The position numbers and the translations under genes are program-made. From Eleusine coracana subsp. coracana (Eukaryota; Streptophyta; Magnoliopsida; Poales; Poaceae): a stretch of DNA of 64,000 nt. The stretch covers positions 63,836,631-63,900,630 of the forward strand of contig CM064426.1 of NCBI GenBank assembly GCA_032690845.1. Direction: 5' to 3'. The notes beneath the pieces are model-generated. The model worked only from the letters and a program-made list of their open reading frames with translations, had not been told where the DNA came from and did not search any database. Positions 55,066-64,000 of this stretch are shown here, piece after piece. Numbering within the stretch: the first letter of the stretch is position 1; each line of letters begins with the position of its first letter.

Positions 55066-57074
55066 TGGTGGTGGTAGTGGACCGAGAGGTTTCATGAAGA
55101 TCATGTAAAGTCCACCACAAGTGACATGGACCTCAACGACCTATATACTCATAAGGGAGGTAATCGTGTTTATTCTTGGTAGTTGTAGTGTGTGTTTTCA
55201 TCTTTTGCATTGCATGGTAATTAGGACTCCTTTGTGAATAGTATGCTTTGCATCCATGCATGTGTAAATAACTAAAAGAAAAACACATAAAAATTAGTCA
55301 ATGTCTAACCCATCCAAGATAGCTATAAGCAAGGGGGAGTGCTTGAGATGGTGGTTTGACTTCTCTTAAGGCAAGGGCATGGCTTATACTGAGTAAGCTT
55401 GGGAGGGGTTCAAACTTGACATTGTTATGTTTCCTTTGTGTTATGTTTTTAACATTGCTTGCATTCACATGGCATGTTTACTTTCATTGCATTGTAAATA
55501 GCTTGTTACATGCATCATATGGGAAACACAAAGGAGGCTAGTCCCACTTGGAGATATTTGTGCCTCATGCTCTATATGAGATTACATCTCCATAAGTGTG
55601 ACCAAAGGAAAGGATTGTGCTTCATGCCCATTGAGCAAGCTCTTATGAACTCCGAGGTTAAATATACTCGCGCGGTTCATGGACTAAGGCTCATACATAC
55701 CCTTTGGCTCTTTTTTTTGCCTTGGTTCTTATTTGCTCGATCTTTCATTTGGCATTTGCGAAAACTATGAGGCCATAGAGTGCCACTATTTGAAAATAAG
55801 TGTTTGAGTGTTCCCTCTTAATTCCAGGTGCGGTGTTTATTTGAGTGTTTAGCGAGGGCAGTTGGGATTTGGAGAATTTTCTTGACTCAGCAATTTTCTG
55901 GAAGTGACCGTACGGTCCGATCTTTAGACCGGTCAGTGGCACTGGACACAGTGCCTAGGGGGAGTTTGGTCATAGAGACCGGACAGAACGGTCCTAGAGA
56001 CGGTATTGTCCGGTCTGCTGAAAGCTGGCAGATCCCAATCTGACCGGACAGTCCGGTGTAGAGACCGGATAGTCCGGTCAGTTCGGTTGAACGCGAGATG
56101 CACTTCCCAATCTGAACCCCTGATCCATCCTTGATTGAATCTCGACCGTTCATTATCAAGTTGACCTATGTCAAATCAAAACTTGGTCCTTTCTTCATTC
56201 CAGACCGACGCCGAGTTCACGCCATCGCCCTCTTCGGAGCTCTCGCCGACGCCGCTGCCTTCACCCCCACCTTGTCGACCAGCGCCGCCGCCCATTGCCA
56301 TCGCACCGCCACGCGCCCGCTCTCCCACGCACCCACAAGCTGCCGCCACAAGCCGCCGCCTCCGCTCATGCGCACAGAGCCGCCACCACACCCACACGCC
56401 TCCAGAGGCGCCGCCGTGCACCGAGCCAGCACCGTCGCCACGCTCACCTCTGCCCTCAAGCAAGCCACCGCAGCGCCGTCGCCCCTGCTCCAGTGCACGC
56501 ACACCCCAAAGTCGAGCTCTACCCTCAGCTCCACCGATTGCCTCCCCCCTCTCGCTCTCCTTAGCCGAAAAACTCAAGTCTTGATTTTACTGGTGTTTGG
56601 AGCGTGTTCCGGCATGTTCGTTGGTCTCGGTGTATCGACATCCCCTAGGGTATCATGCTATTTCTCCCAATTCATCGATAAATACCCTAATTTCTGAGCA
56701 ATTTAGTTAATTGTTGCAATTAGATAAATTTCCCATCTTTTAGTTGCATTAATTAATTAGTTGGCTCAACCTAGATGCAATTAATTTTATGCATATCTAT
56801 TAATTGCATGTCTAGGGTTTGTCTCATATCTAGTCTACAGTTAGATTTTATTGCCATTATTTGACTGGACACTAGATGACTCGCACCAGCCACTCATAGT
56901 CAATGATCACTGTTGTTACTTTGCATAATTGTCTAGTGATCATGTCCTTCATTCAGTGCTAGGATTTCTATTGCGCATTCTTTCCTAGCGGTGCTTTGCT
57001 TATAGTTGTATTAGGTTTCCATGCTTATCCCATCTACACCTATGTGCGTGCAGTGATAGCAGAGCAGTAGTAAG
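55066..57074 (+). other. Noncoding region upstream of env-like ORF (possible intron)
   Basis: It holds a purine tract (aagggggagtg, near 55330), the palindrome cluster 55905-56092 and a GC-rich tract 56200-56570 that yields several spurious overlapping frames. A T-rich stretch ends in tatgtgcgtgcag at about 57041-57053, a plausible 3' splice site 22 bases before the env-like ATG. Expression of the ORF by splicing is inferred, not shown. Confidence 0.45.
55905..56092. repeat. Palindrome cluster 1 (ACCGGACNGTCCGGT family)
   Basis: Several overlapping near-palindromes in under 200 bp: gaccgtacggtccg, gaccggacagaacggtcc, gaccggacagtccggt and gaccggatagtccggt. Each centres on an AG/GG or AT step. 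Confidence 0.8.
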
Positions 57075-58520
57075 ATGGCAGGTTCAGGTCAGGACAAGGG
57101 AAAGGGGAAGATGCCTGAGAAGCCCAAGATCAAGAAGAGACCGAGACTGGACCCAGAGTCAGAGAGAGCCAGGAGAGTGGCTAGGCACCTGGATGCCATG
57201 GAGCAGTCACGGAGGACTCTGGGGACACGACTGATCTTAGAGCAGCCCCGTGAGCCACATAGCTTGAGGAGGAGCACCAGGTAGAGGACTGCACCTCTGG
57301 CTATGGGAGTTGTGCCACCGCCGTGGCCGCAGCGTACTCCGGTTTCCTGTCAGGGGTGATCATCGAGAACTGCGGATCAGGGATCCTCCAGGCAGCAGAA
57401 GGAGGAGGAGACAGCAGAGGAGGAGACCTCAGAGTCTGAGTCTGAGGAGCTTGTTGTGGAGGAGGCTGAGGAGTCAGAGGAGGAGGCTGAGCAGACTGTT
57501 CCCTAGAGGACAGCTCACCGTGCAGGAGACACGAGGTGCGAGTCACCAGGCAGGACCTGATCGCTAGTTACTGCTCCACATAGGTTCAGAGAGGACATGG
57601 TCCTCGAGTTCTATGCGACATTGTGGGTTGCCAGAAACCATTCAGAGTTCTGGTTCCTGTTCAGAGGGCAGCCACAGCGAGTCACCAGGTAGGACCTGAT
57701 CGCCAATCTAGGATTCCTGGCTTCAGACTTCTAGCTTTACAGGAGTGCCTACGGTACACTAGAGCCACTCCACAGACCTCAGGGAGGGAAGATGCCTTCA
57801 GACGACCTAGTGTTGATTGCTTTCCCACCTCCACACACCCCAGGCTTTGAGAGAGGCCCTGCGAGGCTCACTGTAGAGGCCAGGGTGGTGAGAGCGATAG
57901 TCACCAGGACTATCATACCCAGGTCTGGCTACAGAGAGGAGTTCACACTCTTGCACCAGTGGGCTATAGCAGCCATTCTAAGGAGGCAGAATTTTGACTT
58001 GGCAGACCTTCTCATTAGAGAGATGGAGGAGGTCATCTCTGAGAGAGTTGGAGGACGTCACTTGGTCTACGGCCCCTACATCTACTATCTGTCGAGGAGG
58101 ATGGGCCTAGTGATGGAGGAGCAGTACGAGGCATTCCCTGAGGTGACCACCAGCTATGCACCTCGAGTCCCCAGGGGATCACAGTCTACCTCCAGCCAGC
58201 ACACAGGAGAGGAGGAGCAGAAGTCACTGGTACTTCACGAGCAGGCAGCTCAGCCAGATACGGTGATTCTCGAGTCAGCCACTACAGGGGCACCTCCCCA
58301 GCCGACAGGTTCATGGTCTGGGGACACTGTCACAGTGGCAGCACTAGCAGAACGGCTGGGAGAGTTTGTATAGAGTGTGTCAGAGGACAGGCGTCAGATG
58401 ATGGAGGTCATCAGAGGACAGGCAGAGCTTCAGCGTCAGCAGTTTGCACTTGTTTCCGCTCTTATGACTTAGATGGCAGAAATGAGACAGGCAGGTCAGC
58501 AGCCAGGGCCTTCAGCTTAG
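57075..58520 (+). pseudogene. Env-like ORF (putative plant transposon protein), one frame with several stops
   Basis: ATG at 57075 (MAGSGQDKGKGKMPEKP) and a stop at 58518-58520 lie in one frame. In between are about eight stops and, as far as I can read, no frameshift. The N-terminus is lysine/arginine-rich, then E/S-rich (57400-57495). The conserved core reads FYATLWVARNHSEFWFLFRG (about 57612-57670), DLIANLG, YRSAYGTLEPLHRP and then RPQGGKMPSDDL (about 57735-57810), RSGYREEFTLLHQWAIAAIL (about 57925-57985) and EQYEAFPEVTTSYAPR (about 58118-58165). This domain is common in grass retrotransposon annotations; its function is unknown. No membrane segment is evident despite the env-like name. 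Confidence 0.68.
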
Positions 58521-58717
58521 CCTTAGTTCCAGAAGCTACTGACTCAGCCTGGACCCTTCACAGCTTTGATAACAGCTTAGTCCAGCAGACTGTAACTTTT
58601 AGGGGTCTTACCGACAGGGGGAGCAAGATAGACTTTCTCTTCAGCACGGCTCTCCCCTGTGTCAGCTTTCTTAGTTTCTGCATGTTTGTGTCTCCGTCAC
58701 ACTCTTAAACCTCACAG

Positions 58718-59140
58718 ATGGCAGGACACTCTAGCTCCCAGCACGTACCGGTCAGGAGTCTATTTTCAAACATCGTGCACACTAGTCGTGCAGACTCCCA
58801 GACCGCCCCAGAGTCAGCTATAGCTTCGGCTCCATCTCTCACTGCCACTGTTACCACTCTTACTCCTCAGGCAGTAGAGGATCTAGTCCGTGGAGGCTTC
58901 TCACAGCAGGACGAGTCAGATCTCCTACTACTCGAGACTACAGCTTAGGAGACTACCACGGTCACTCCAGCAACAAAGGACAGTGGGTCTGAGTCACCTG
59001 TAGACCTTGGTTTCTTTGAGCAGCTAGATGCTCAGGCGGCACAGGCTCAGGGAGCACAGCAGGATCCACCTCAGGAGCAGCCCAGAGCAAAGCCTATAGA
59101 GGATGTCGCTGCACCACTTTCTTTGACCACAAGTACGTAG
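58718..59140 (+). pseudogene. C-terminal continuation of the env-like ORF
   Basis: A second frame (MAGHSSSQHVPVRSLF), interrupted by a TAG at 58946-58948, then FFEQLDAQAAQAQGAQ and a Q/P-rich tail ending at 59138-59140. It reads like the low-complexity tail of the preceding protein after a loss of frame, but could be separate. DNA at 58521-58717 has no convincing frame. Confidence 0.4.
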
Positions 59141-59176
59141 ATGTTCATCTTTTTCACTTTTTGGTGCTTGTTGCCA

Positions 59177-59187
59177 AAGGGGGAGAA
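59177..59187 (+). other. Purine tract (upstream, Sirevirus-type)
   Basis: AAAGGGGGAGA just downstream of the env-like tail. A second tract of the same type lies directly at the LTR (59752-59765). DNA between them (59188-59751) is T-rich noncoding sequence. Confidence 0.55.
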
Positions 59188-60244
59188 GATACTAGGTCTA
59201 GGGGGAGTGGAAGTGTGATGTTGTTGCAATAGAGAGTAGCTTGTATCTAGGGGGATCTACGAGGTTTTTTAGGAGATAGATCATTTGGTTCTTATTTTGA
59301 GGAGTTATTCGTTGTCGTGGATTGGGATGAGTCATGGATTTCTTTCGCTTGTGTTTGACTCATGTTGATCTCACTTGGTTTATTTCCTTTTCATATGCAG
59401 TGCCTTGTATTCATTAATTATCTTGTATGCCTGTGTATAATATCATGATGATGAATGCTTGTTCTTAATTCCTATGCATTGTCATGCTAACTTGTTGCAT
59501 CTCATCATTCATGTCTTGCATTAGATGTTCTTATGCTTTCATTTAATATATTGTCATGACATGCATGCATTTTTTCATCCAGAGTATGTTCTTCACTCTT
59601 TTCCTTGTATCTCTAGATGATGCTTGATTGAGTAGGACCTTATGCACTTCTCTTGTATGTTGTTATGGTTCCTCTCAATCTGTGTAGCTTGTTTAGCCTG
59701 GTTGTTTATTCATTGAAGTTTTCGATTAAGTAATTGTTGTCATCAATCACCAAAAAGGGGGAGATTATAAGCTTCATGGCCATTGATGATTGGATCCCCG
59801 AGGTATGGATGTTTTGGTGATACATGACAACTATGAAGTTGTGGGCTAATATCTACACGAGTGTTGTCTCTATAGGAATCATCTCTTAACTCTATTGCAA
59901 ATCATATGGATGATGGTTGCCTTGGCGATTGATGACAATGACCACAAGCATGGAGGCTTGTGAACTTGATGGAGTCCAAGGGTTGATGGAGATGGATCAA
60001 AGCGGAGAACAAGCTATGGTGCAAGTGTTTGGAACACTTGAGTAGGTGTTAGGGCTTTGAGTCCATAGTAAAAACCGGACTATCAAGGGGGTCTAGGTCA
60101 TTCTCTTAGGTCATGTCTATTCGATGATGTGCAAGGTTGCTCGGTGAAATCACAGGCACTAGGTGATAGTGGAGGAGCCAAGGAGCTATTCGGAGAAGCT
60201 GGGAAACGAAGTGAAGCGAGGATGACAAGTTTCGGCTTCTGGAC

Positions 60245-60590
60245 ATAGAGACCGGACAGAGGGGTCAGTGGAGACCAGACTGTACGGTCACTATGGGGAG
60301 TTGTCTAGGACTTAGAGCGAGGAGCAGGAAGTCTGTCAGTAGGAGACTCTGTACAAACCGGACGGTCCGGACAGTCCGGTTAGTAGGAGTCCAGGAACGG
60401 CAGAAGCAGCTTCGACGCAGAATGTTTCTGGACTGGAGAGAGAAACAGACCGGACGGTCCGGTCCAGTGACCGAACAGTTCGGTTAGTATAGTGAAATTG
60501 CCTGGACAGTGGAGCCAACGGTTCTGGGCGCCGTTACCAGAGTGACCAGACGGTCCGGTTAGGCAGTGGCCGAACAATTCGGTCTGGATG
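60245..60590. repeat. Palindrome cluster 2 (ACCGGACGGTCCGGT family)
   Basis: At least seven related units upstream of the LTR TATA box, including aaccggacggtccggacagtccggt, gaccggacggtccggtcc, gaccgaacagttcggt, gaccagacggtccggt and ggccgaacaattcggt. The best copy, ACCGGACGGTCCGGT, is nearly a perfect inverted repeat. Confidence 0.82.
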
Positions 60591-60637
60591 TCCAGAAAGA
60601 CAATTTTGTGGAGCAACGGCTAGTTTGAGGTTAGGAG

Positions 60638-60647
60638 CCTATATAAC
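60638..60647 (+). promoter_or_regulatory. TATA box of the Sirevirus-like LTR
   Basis: CCTATATAAC, about 50 bases downstream of the last palindrome of cluster 2. The spacing suits an upstream activating array and core promoter, which is inference. Confidence 0.55.
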
Positions 60648-61446
60648 TTCGTTGCTGGGATCTTGGAGACCTCTCTTAGCCAGTGGAATACCTGAGAGCA
60701 TTTGGTAAGGTCCAAGAGAAAAAGAGGAGAGCACTAGGAGAGGATATTGGATATCTTGAGAGTGCTAGTGATAGTAACTTGAGCATCTTGCACATCCAAG
60801 GCTAGGGTGTCCTTGAGGGTGTGATCTAGATTGTTACTCTTGGTCTATGGTGAGACTAGACCGGTTAGATGTCGGTGATCGAGTCTATCATGATCGGTTG
60901 TAAAGGCCATCACACATTTGTACACGGTTTGAGCCCGCTAGTGAAAGGGGCATCAATAGTGAGCGCTCGTGTCGGCTCGGGGAGTCCGGCAAGTTCTCGA
61001 GGGAGGCGAGCTTGTGCTTTGTGCAGTGACGACGCACACTGTGTCTTCACTGTAGGAGTGATTGCGACCTCGTGGGCGAGAACTTCACTTGGTGGCGGGA
61101 GGGACCGGGACTCCGGCGGGAGTGGTCCAACGACGATTAGGGGAAGGCTTCATCCTTCCGAGACCTCGGGAAAAATCATGAGCATTCCTTGACCCTTCTC
61201 TTTACTATTCCGCAATTGTGTGCTCTAGACAGTAGGATGAATTGTGGCTTGCATTGGCTAGCGTGATTGGCTTCCACTCTTTATCATATCACGAACACTA
61301 GCATGTGTAGGGTCTTGGCCTACTAGAATTTTTTAGGTTCCTTATCTTGTTAGACTCAAGTAGTGGATTTTGAAGTAATTAGATTCGTGAGTGGCTTACC
61401 GATTCGCCCCCCCCCCCCCCCTCTCGGTACGCCTTCGGTCCTTACA

Positions 61447-63345
61447 AAAGGTAACCACTTTCTCGAGTGGTTAGCTAACCTTCTCAACATTTTCAATTTC
61501 ACGGATTCACCACTTATTGGAAGCTCTAGGGACCTAAACCATGTTGTGAGGCAACCCTTGTGCTCATCTATGACCCATTCATCCATTGCATCCTCATTTT
61601 TTCGATGAAGCTCCAACAAATGTTTCTCAAAGTATGGGCCCACAATTTCTGTTTGTTGCAATACGCTGAAATGTACTTGCTCCACTCATTTAAACTCATG
61701 GTCGATGAACGATCTTCATATTTTCGTACCTTTTCTAGATAATCTACCCTTGTGATGAGACACGGGAAGATCAATTGATCTATCATCTTTAATATAATTT
61801 GTGCAACAGTCGATGATCTTGTTAGTTGTGTAGCCATCAATTATAGAACCCTCCGGATGAGAACGAGTTCGTACATGGCATTTCAAAACATACATGAACC
61901 TCTCAATTGGAAACATGTGATGGAGGTATACGAGGCCCAACGCAGACATCTGGTCAACAATATGAATCATAAAGTGGTCCATCATATCAAAAAGGTATAG
62001 GGAGGACCATCTTAAGTATGCACATTGTTTCCTTTATGTGGGCAGGCCATTCAACTTGTCTTTAGTGATCACCTTCTTTGGGATTGTGTTTAGTAAGTAG
62101 CAGAGGCTAGATACAACCAACTTCACACTTGGGAATTTTACAGCACGAATGGTGATAGGGAGAAACACTAAAAGCATGCATTGAGGGAGGAAGTACTTTC
62201 CATTTGGTCTTTCACCCTTCTATGTTTACAAAATTTCTTGATATTCGATGAGAAACCAGTCGGTACTTTAATCCCATGTAGGCACTTGTAGAATGTCGTT
62301 TTCTCCTCACTCATAGGGGTGTAGCCAGCTGGAGGGAGGAAGTACTTTCCATTGGGTCTTTCATGCGGACGGAGCTCTGACCTTATTTCCATCTCTACAA
62401 GATCTCTACATGCATTGAGTCCATCTTTTGTCTTACTAGGTTGGTCAAGTATAAGACCGCTACTACTGTTAAATACACCCTTCCCAATATCCATCTAGTT
62501 GATGACATGATTCACTTCCAATTCTTCCCAGTAATCAAAATACACGAAGAAAATGGATTTCTTCTTAAATGACATTGGAACCTTTGCCTTTTTAACTTCA
62601 TTCACCAGCTTTCCAAACAATACTAATGTATTTAACTTGATGAAACACGACCCTACCAGTTCAACATCAAGGTTCTACGCCCTTCTCAATTGTATCATCA
62701 AAGTGTCTAGCCATCACATGGTACTTGTGTTTTGGCTGTAAGAATCAACAGATTCGCATATACACTAGCTTCTAGGATGATGAAAGGTACACATGAGATG
62801 TATCATCAATGCATATGAAATTTAACCTTTCCTTTGACCTGTCCTGATAGCACCCTTAATGCTAGGGAATCACTTATGGTGCCAAAAATGATTGCTCTGA
62901 GCAGGAAGTACTCTCTTCGATACTCGTCCCACATACAGACCCCCTCCAACCACAGTTTTTGCATGTCTTCAAACAATGGTACCAAGAACACGTTTGTGTC
63001 ATTACCAGGTTCTTTGGGCCAAAATATAAGAGTGGTCAGCAATAGGTACTTACGTTTGTGGCATAACCATGGTGGAATGTTTTTCTAGTATCACTAGTCA
63101 AGTGCTACGTGGATTCCTCATTTGATTAAAATGATTCATTCCGTATGTACTCAATGCAAACAGTTAGTTCCTTTCCTCATCAAAGAAGTCTCGATGATCT
63201 GTTTCAAACTTCCGATGCGTTGCATTGGCAGGATGCCTGAACTTACCATCTCCCTTGCATGTATGTCATGTCATCATTGCAGCATCCCTGGGGTTGGTGA
63301 ACAAGCGCGTGACACGATCGACCATGGGTAACTACCACTTGACTA
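61447..63345 (-). pseudogene. CACTA transposase (TNP2-like), heavily frameshifted
   Basis: From right to left on the minus strand: IPPWLCHKRKYLLLTTLIF then PKEPGNDTNVFLVPLFEDM and LWLEGVCMWDEYRREYFLLRA (about 62860-63080), TISDSLALRVLSGQ (about 62840-62880), LNACRDLVEMEIRSELRP then FLPPAGYTPMSEEKTTFYKCL and LHGIKVPTGFSSNIKKF (62220-62420), DHFMIHIVDQMSALGLVYL then FPIERFMYVLKCHVRTRSHPEGSI (about 61840-61985), and a WFRSLELPISGES tail (about 61520-61560). These match Transposase_21/TNP2, DUF4218 and DUF4216 order. The C-terminus is cut at the Sirevirus-like LTR. No CACTA terminal repeats seen. Confidence 0.82.
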
Positions 63346-63425
63346 AGGCAGGAACCTTCGTATTTGTCGATACTATATCGAGAAGTAGATCGTAGGATAG
63401 ATTGTCCTTGATTTTTAAATATCGA

Positions 63426-63762
63426 TGTAGGACATGGATGATACTGAGAGTCGATGGTAACACAAGATGCAAGATTTAGATAGATTTGGGCCTCCCAGAG
63501 AGGATAATAACCACGCATCTTGTGTTTTGTGATGTATTGTATTGATTGTGTGCGGATCTAATTGTTGATGGTTATAAGGGAGGCCCATGTCGGCCTTATA
63601 TATCCGGGAGTAGGGTTTCATGGTACGTTCCTAGCCGGTTACAACATCATGTATGAGTAGTACTCTATCTGTAACTTTCCTTGTATTTCCTTTCTTATAT
63701 GACAAGTCATATCTCGTATGGTACCTGTGACTTTTTATCAATTGGGTATTTAGGGGACAACA
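63426..63762 (-). repeat. Tat-type LTR, third copy (solo or truncated)
   Basis: Plus-strand start TGTAGGACATGG, end GGGGACAACA. It shares the taacacaagatgca ... agatttgggcctc ... gcatcttgtgttttgtga core with the LTRs at 6126 and 44058, and a TATA-like box near 63594-63606. Flanks ATCGA and ACTGA do not match well, and no PBS lies beside it. Confidence 0.65.
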
Positions 63763-64000
63763 ACTGAAATATCTTAGGCCTTGTTCATTGCAGCTGAATC
63801 ATTCTTCAACTGGAATGATTTTATGTCCAGATCCAGTGAATCCGGGTGATTCACTTGATCTAGAGGATTATACTAATCCCATTGAATTCATTCTGGCCAG
63901 ACTGATTCCACAACCAAAACTCCGATCGGTATCATCATATTTGTTTCGGCCAAGTTTGAAACCACATCACACAATAAACATTGTTCATATACAACCTCTT
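63763..64000. other. Window edge; possible MITE terminus
   Basis: aggccttgttcattgcag near 63776 resembles the opening of several grass MITE families. The second end would lie beyond the window. No coding frame. Confidence 0.35.

Larger units (their letters stand above)
54890..61446 (+). mobile_element. Sirevirus-like copia derivative with env-like ORF and 3' LTR, pol missing
   Basis: Order on the plus strand: a short gag/pol relic (54910-55065), noncoding DNA with a GGACCGGT-type palindrome cluster, an env-like frame (57075-58520) and its C-terminal extension (to 59140), two purine tracts of AAGGGGGAGA type (59177-59187 and 59752-59765), then a 1.7-kb LTR with a second palindrome cluster. 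Several G-rich polypurine tracts, an env-like gene and palindromic LTR repeats together are the marks of Sireviruses. RT and integrase are absent and no 5' LTR was found, so it is partial or deleted. Confidence 0.6.
59766..61446 (+). repeat. 3' LTR of the Sirevirus-like element
   Basis: It begins TATAAGCTTCATGG directly after AAAAAGGGGGAGAT and ends CGGTCCTTACA. The end pairs with an expected TGTAAG start, so the terminal TG seems mutated to TA. Length is 1,681 bp. Inside are the phrase ttttggtgatacatgacaac, a palindrome cluster (60245-60590), a TATA box (60638-60647) and a run of 15 C (61407-61421). After it the CACTA relic begins. Confidence 0.65.

Noticed and set aside
56131..56697. Several overlapping 90-190-codon frames on both strands
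   Set aside because: They arise from a GC-rich tract (56200-56570); codons are proline/alanine/serine-biased in all frames and no domain is visible. Treated as noncoding.
1..64000. CRISPR arrays, bacterial operons, phage or plasmid features
   Set aside because: None present; all supported features are plant repeats.

Overview
This is plant nuclear DNA, almost certainly from a grass (Poaceae). Every family I can recognise is a plant repeat: Tat and Athila Ty3/gypsy elements, a Tnt1-like Ty1/copia element, plant L1-type LINEs, CACTA (TNP2/Ptta) and Mutator-like transposase fragments, Tourist MITEs with TTA/TAA target duplications, a 4-kb Del/Tekay-style LTR, and a Sirevirus-like element with an env-like ORF. 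I see no intact host gene, no rRNA or tRNA gene and no CRISPR. The only plausible host-derived coding sequence is a broken GRF-type zinc-finger gene.

Layout, left to right. (1) 1-6486, minus: a Tat-lineage gypsy element that runs off the left edge; its 5' LTR (6126-6486) sits inside the RNase H region of a copia element. (2) 6487-16559, minus: the copia element (gag, PR, IN, RT). Its 5' LTR is split by (3) a truncated Athila element, 10114-15864, minus, flanked by a perfect GGAAG duplication. (4) 16560-18361 and 19690-21981, plus: two 5'-truncated LINEs; the second keeps one reading frame with two stops. (5) 22000-25200: Tourist MITE, CACTA remnant and a 291-bp-period direct duplication. (6) 25229-25749 continuing at 36149: the GRF zinc-finger pseudogene, split by (7) a nearly complete 10.4-kb Athila element (25750-36148, plus) with two LTRs, tRNA-Asp-type PBS, gag, PR, RT-RNase H, IN and a third ORF downstream of IN. 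(8) 36779-39600: the 3' end of another gypsy element, an intron-bearing coding remnant, and a 122-bp tandem repeat. (9) 40490-44057: a 167-bp direct repeat and a decayed MULE. (10) 44058-54860: a Tat 3' end interrupted by a 4-kb Tekay-type LTR, which itself holds a complete non-autonomous gag-pro retrotransposon (45995-50615, perfect ACATG duplication) and a Tourist MITE. (11) About 54890-61446, plus: Sirevirus-like derivative lacking pol but keeping an env-like ORF and its 3' LTR. (12) 61447-63345, minus: CACTA TNP2 transposase remnant. (13) 63426-63762: a third Tat-type LTR, then a MITE-like edge.

Nothing works as a host operon or pathway. The biology is a layered nest of retroelements, all showing stops or frameshifts. 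The relative order of several insertions can be read directly: Tat element into copia; Athila into copia; Athila into the GRF gene; gag-pro element into Tekay LTR, itself in a Tat 3' region.

The least explained signals are two GC-rich palindrome families. One (core GCGCCGATCGGCGC) is scattered through the LTRs, UTRs and several ORFs of both Athila copies, where it expands as 21-bp units encoding an ADRxDxx heptad. The other (core ACCGGACGGTCCGGT) is clustered in the Sirevirus-like element. The Athila third ORF, with two cysteine clusters, and the gag-pro-only element are the other points of interest. I did not find a clearly new defence, regulatory or metabolic system.
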